Shown here in pieces: positions 62,517 through 64,000 of a DNA stretch of 64,000 nucleotides (position 1 is the first letter of the stretch; every line of letters starts with the position of its first letter). Location of the stretch: NCBI GenBank assembly GCA_964609675.1, contig CAZSRX010000025.1, positions 1 through 64,000 of the forward strand, read 5' to 3'. The position numbers and the translations under genes were made by a program. The notes beneath the pieces are model-generated. The model was not told the DNA's origin. It did no database searches and saw only the letters and a list, made by a program, of their open reading frames with translations. The stretch comes from CAZSRX01 sp964609675 [NCBI: uncultured Bacteroidota bacterium]. GTDB taxonomy: Bacteria > CLD3 > SB21.

Positions 62517-63998
62517 TTACAATTTGGTTATGGTTACTTCAATGAATTTCATGCCTCCGAAAAGTTTTTCGGTATTTCCTTTTTCCAGGTATCCCCAGTT
62601 ATGGATATCCAGTATTAGTACTGTGTCATCCTTCAATTTGGCCAGTGGGTATTTTTTATCCGGGTACACGCTGGAGTAAGCATGAAGGTATCTTTTGATA
62701 CGATTGGGATCATTCTGCCAATCGTAGAAGATGGAAAGCCCTTCCGGAGAGGCTAAGTCAAAAACTCGAATGAAATTTTCTAATTGTTTCCGTAAACCGG
62801 CAATTTCCTTTTTAGAAGCTTCGTATTTGTCGGGAAACGGCGATGCGGCTACTTTATCGGCTACCATAAACCGCTCCGTGTTGTAGAAAACTGCCTTAAA
62901 ATCAGGGGAATTGATAAATTCATTTCTAATATATCCGGTGATTTTTTCATGAAAATCTTTGGAAGGGATTATAATCTCTTTTATGATTTCTTTTATGACC
63001 GGATTCACGGTACGGGCCTTTTCGGAAGCTTCATTCAGGCCTTTAATCAATAATTCGATGATCTCAATTCTGGATAGCACTTTGGTATTGATCCAAATTT
63101 CCTGAACCCACTTGTAATGCGGGTTCTCCGTATCGGGTTCCATATTTTTGAAATAAAAATCAATTTTATGAGCGATATTTTTAATCGTTCCGTATAAATT
63201 TTCAAAATCTTTCAGCCGTGGATATTTCGGATCGCCGTCAATACTTGTAAACTCTTTTTCAAGCTCTGCTTTTTGTGATTCAATTTTTTGTTTTTCGTTT
63301 ATTATGGTTTTGATTTCATTATTTTTTTGAATAATACTTTGATTCAGTCTGCTGATTTCATTGTTTTGGTTTGCTATCGTCTTATCTTTATCTTTTAACT
63401 GATTTCTTGCGGCATCTAATTCTTCTTTAGCTTTCTGATTCTCATCTCTTGCTCTTATTTCCTTTTTTAAACCCTCGGCTTTTTGAATCAGCGCATCCGC
63501 ACTGCTTTTGAGTTGTTCTGCTGCCCTGATTAATTCTTCCGCTTCACTTACCGATGCGGGAATTATTTGAGAAACTTTTTGTTGCGATATGTTCATAGAA
63601 TTATCCGTGGTGTTTTCAATGTAATCATCTTTCCCACCGCTCTGCACTTTTTTAGTTTCTCCGGAACCTTTTCTATTCCTGTTTTTCATTATATATTTAT
63701 AAACTAAAAAGACAACTGTTATTGAAAGGGCAACAATCAGCCAGATCCACCAACTTACTCCCAAAATGGTTTTGGATATCTCTTCCAAAGAGACGGGTTT
63801 GTTAAGTTTTGTCAGACCTGAATATATGTCAAATGGTATCTGTTTTCTGATTATTTCTTCCTCTATCGATGTATCCTTGTTCAGGGAAGATAAAGATATT
63901 AAAGAATCATTATTGCCGAAACGAATGCTGGGAGATTTAATGATAATCGTTTTCTCCGTTTTATTCCTGATTTTAAGGTTTCCGGATATTTCATCCAT
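62517..63998 (-). CDS. Membrane coiled-coil protein, possibly partial at the window edge
   Basis: 493 residues to the first Met inside the window; the frame is open to the edge, so the true start may lie beyond. Residues 1-75 are beta-like (LKIRNKTEKTIIIKSPSIRF), then one membrane helix (about 82-104, ISKTILGVSWWIWLIVALSI), then a long coiled coil (about 150-250; QLKDKDKTIANQNNEISRLN) and a helical C-terminal domain (WVQEIWINTKVLSR, GLSIFYDWQNDP). Unknown family. First visible gene of the four-gene locus. Confidence 0.7.
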   Translation of the reverse strand: MDEISGNLKIRNKTEKTIIIKSPSIRFGNNDSLISLSSLNKDTSIEEEIIRKQIPFDIYSGLTKLNKPVSLEEISKTILGVSWWIWLIVALSITVVFLVYKYIMKNRNRKGSGETKKVQSGGKDDYIENTTDNSMNISQQKVSQIIPASVSEAEELIRAAEQLKSSADALIQKAEGLKKEIRARDENQKAKEELDAARNQLKDKDKTIANQNNEISRLNQSIIQKNNEIKTIINEKQKIESQKAELEKEFTSIDGDPKYPRLKDFENLYGTIKNIAHKIDFYFKNMEPDTENPHYKWVQEIWINTKVLSRIEIIELLIKGLNEASEKARTVNPVIKEIIKEIIIPSKDFHEKITGYIRNEFINSPDFKAVFYNTERFMVADKVAASPFPDKYEASKKEIAGLRKQLENFIRVFDLASPEGLSIFYDWQNDPNRIKRYLHAYSSVYPDKKYPLAKLKDDTVLILDIHNWGYLEKGNTEKLFGGMKFIEVTITKL

Positions 63999-64000
63999 GA

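Noticed and set aside
1-64000. CRISPR arrays, tRNA, rRNA, phage or plasmid origins
   Set aside because: Intergenic regions were read for repeated spacers, tRNA T-loop patterns and rRNA motifs; none was seen, though an unaided reading can miss small RNAs.

Overview
The window looks like the chromosome of a Gram-negative bacterium of the FCB superphylum (Bacteroidota/Ignavibacteria/KSB1-like). Three secreted proteins end in type IX secretion sorting domains with the YPNPFNPSTTIRY signature, there is a FISUMP domain, batD/batE, a TonB-dependent receptor, many lipoproteins and outer-membrane proteins, and no sign of a non-standard genetic code. I cannot name a species. No rRNA, tRNA, CRISPR array or phage was found.

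Layout. (1) 1-2.0 kb: a lipoprotein, a small hypothetical gene and a decayed IS4-family transposase. (2) 2.0-17.8 kb, + strand: a very compact run of M28 peptidase, BatD, BatE, ComEC, an NtrB/NtrC-like two-component pair, glutamate racemase, MarC, a HEAT-repeat protein, a TonB-dependent receptor and a sodium:solute symporter; most junctions overlap or are under 10 nt. (3) 17.8-24.4 kb, - strand: a nitric-oxide/nitrosative-stress operon of TetR regulator, quinol-type NO reductase, hemerythrin, DUF438-hemerythrin-PAS protein, DUF1858-DUF2249 protein and a membrane polyferredoxin. A palindrome sits at the predicted start point of its own promoter. (4) 24.7-29.4 kb: two secreted M28 peptidases with T9SS tails and an exported HExxH peptidase. 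(5) 29.5-32.9 kb: aroQ, a ClC channel/transporter and a SecA-tail-like protein of unknown role.

(6) 33.2-53.5 kb, - strand: about 25 genes in one direction with gaps of at most ~125 nt, read from an exactly consensus promoter (TTGACA-17-TATAAT) that overlaps an inverted repeat, upstream of arsC. It combines arsenate reduction (ArsC), arsenite export (ACR3), ArsR, ArsE/F/G-like proteins, an ArsP-type permease, an RND tripartite pump, two MTH895-type mini-thioredoxins, a split YeeE/YedE transporter, a CDF exporter, and an uncharacterised core of DUF169, two FmdE proteins, TauE, a porin, two DGC-domain proteins and a P5C-reductase-like enzyme. This island is the best candidate for an undescribed system: a metalloid/thiol handling pathway running from outer membrane to cytoplasm.

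(7) 53.8-58.8 kb: a large T9SS-secreted protein, a TPR lipoprotein, and a decayed junction where a 5'-truncated sucD meets a 5'-truncated IS256-family transposase. (8) 58.9-64.0 kb, - strand: a four-gene locus of membrane-anchored helical/coiled-coil proteins and two paralogous zinc-ribbon proteins, one fused to FISUMP; its first gene touches the window edge. Function unknown.

Several kinds of intergenic hairpin repeat lie between genes, two of them copies of the same GAAGGTCTTG element. All calls come from reading the sequence and recalling protein families; no database search was run.
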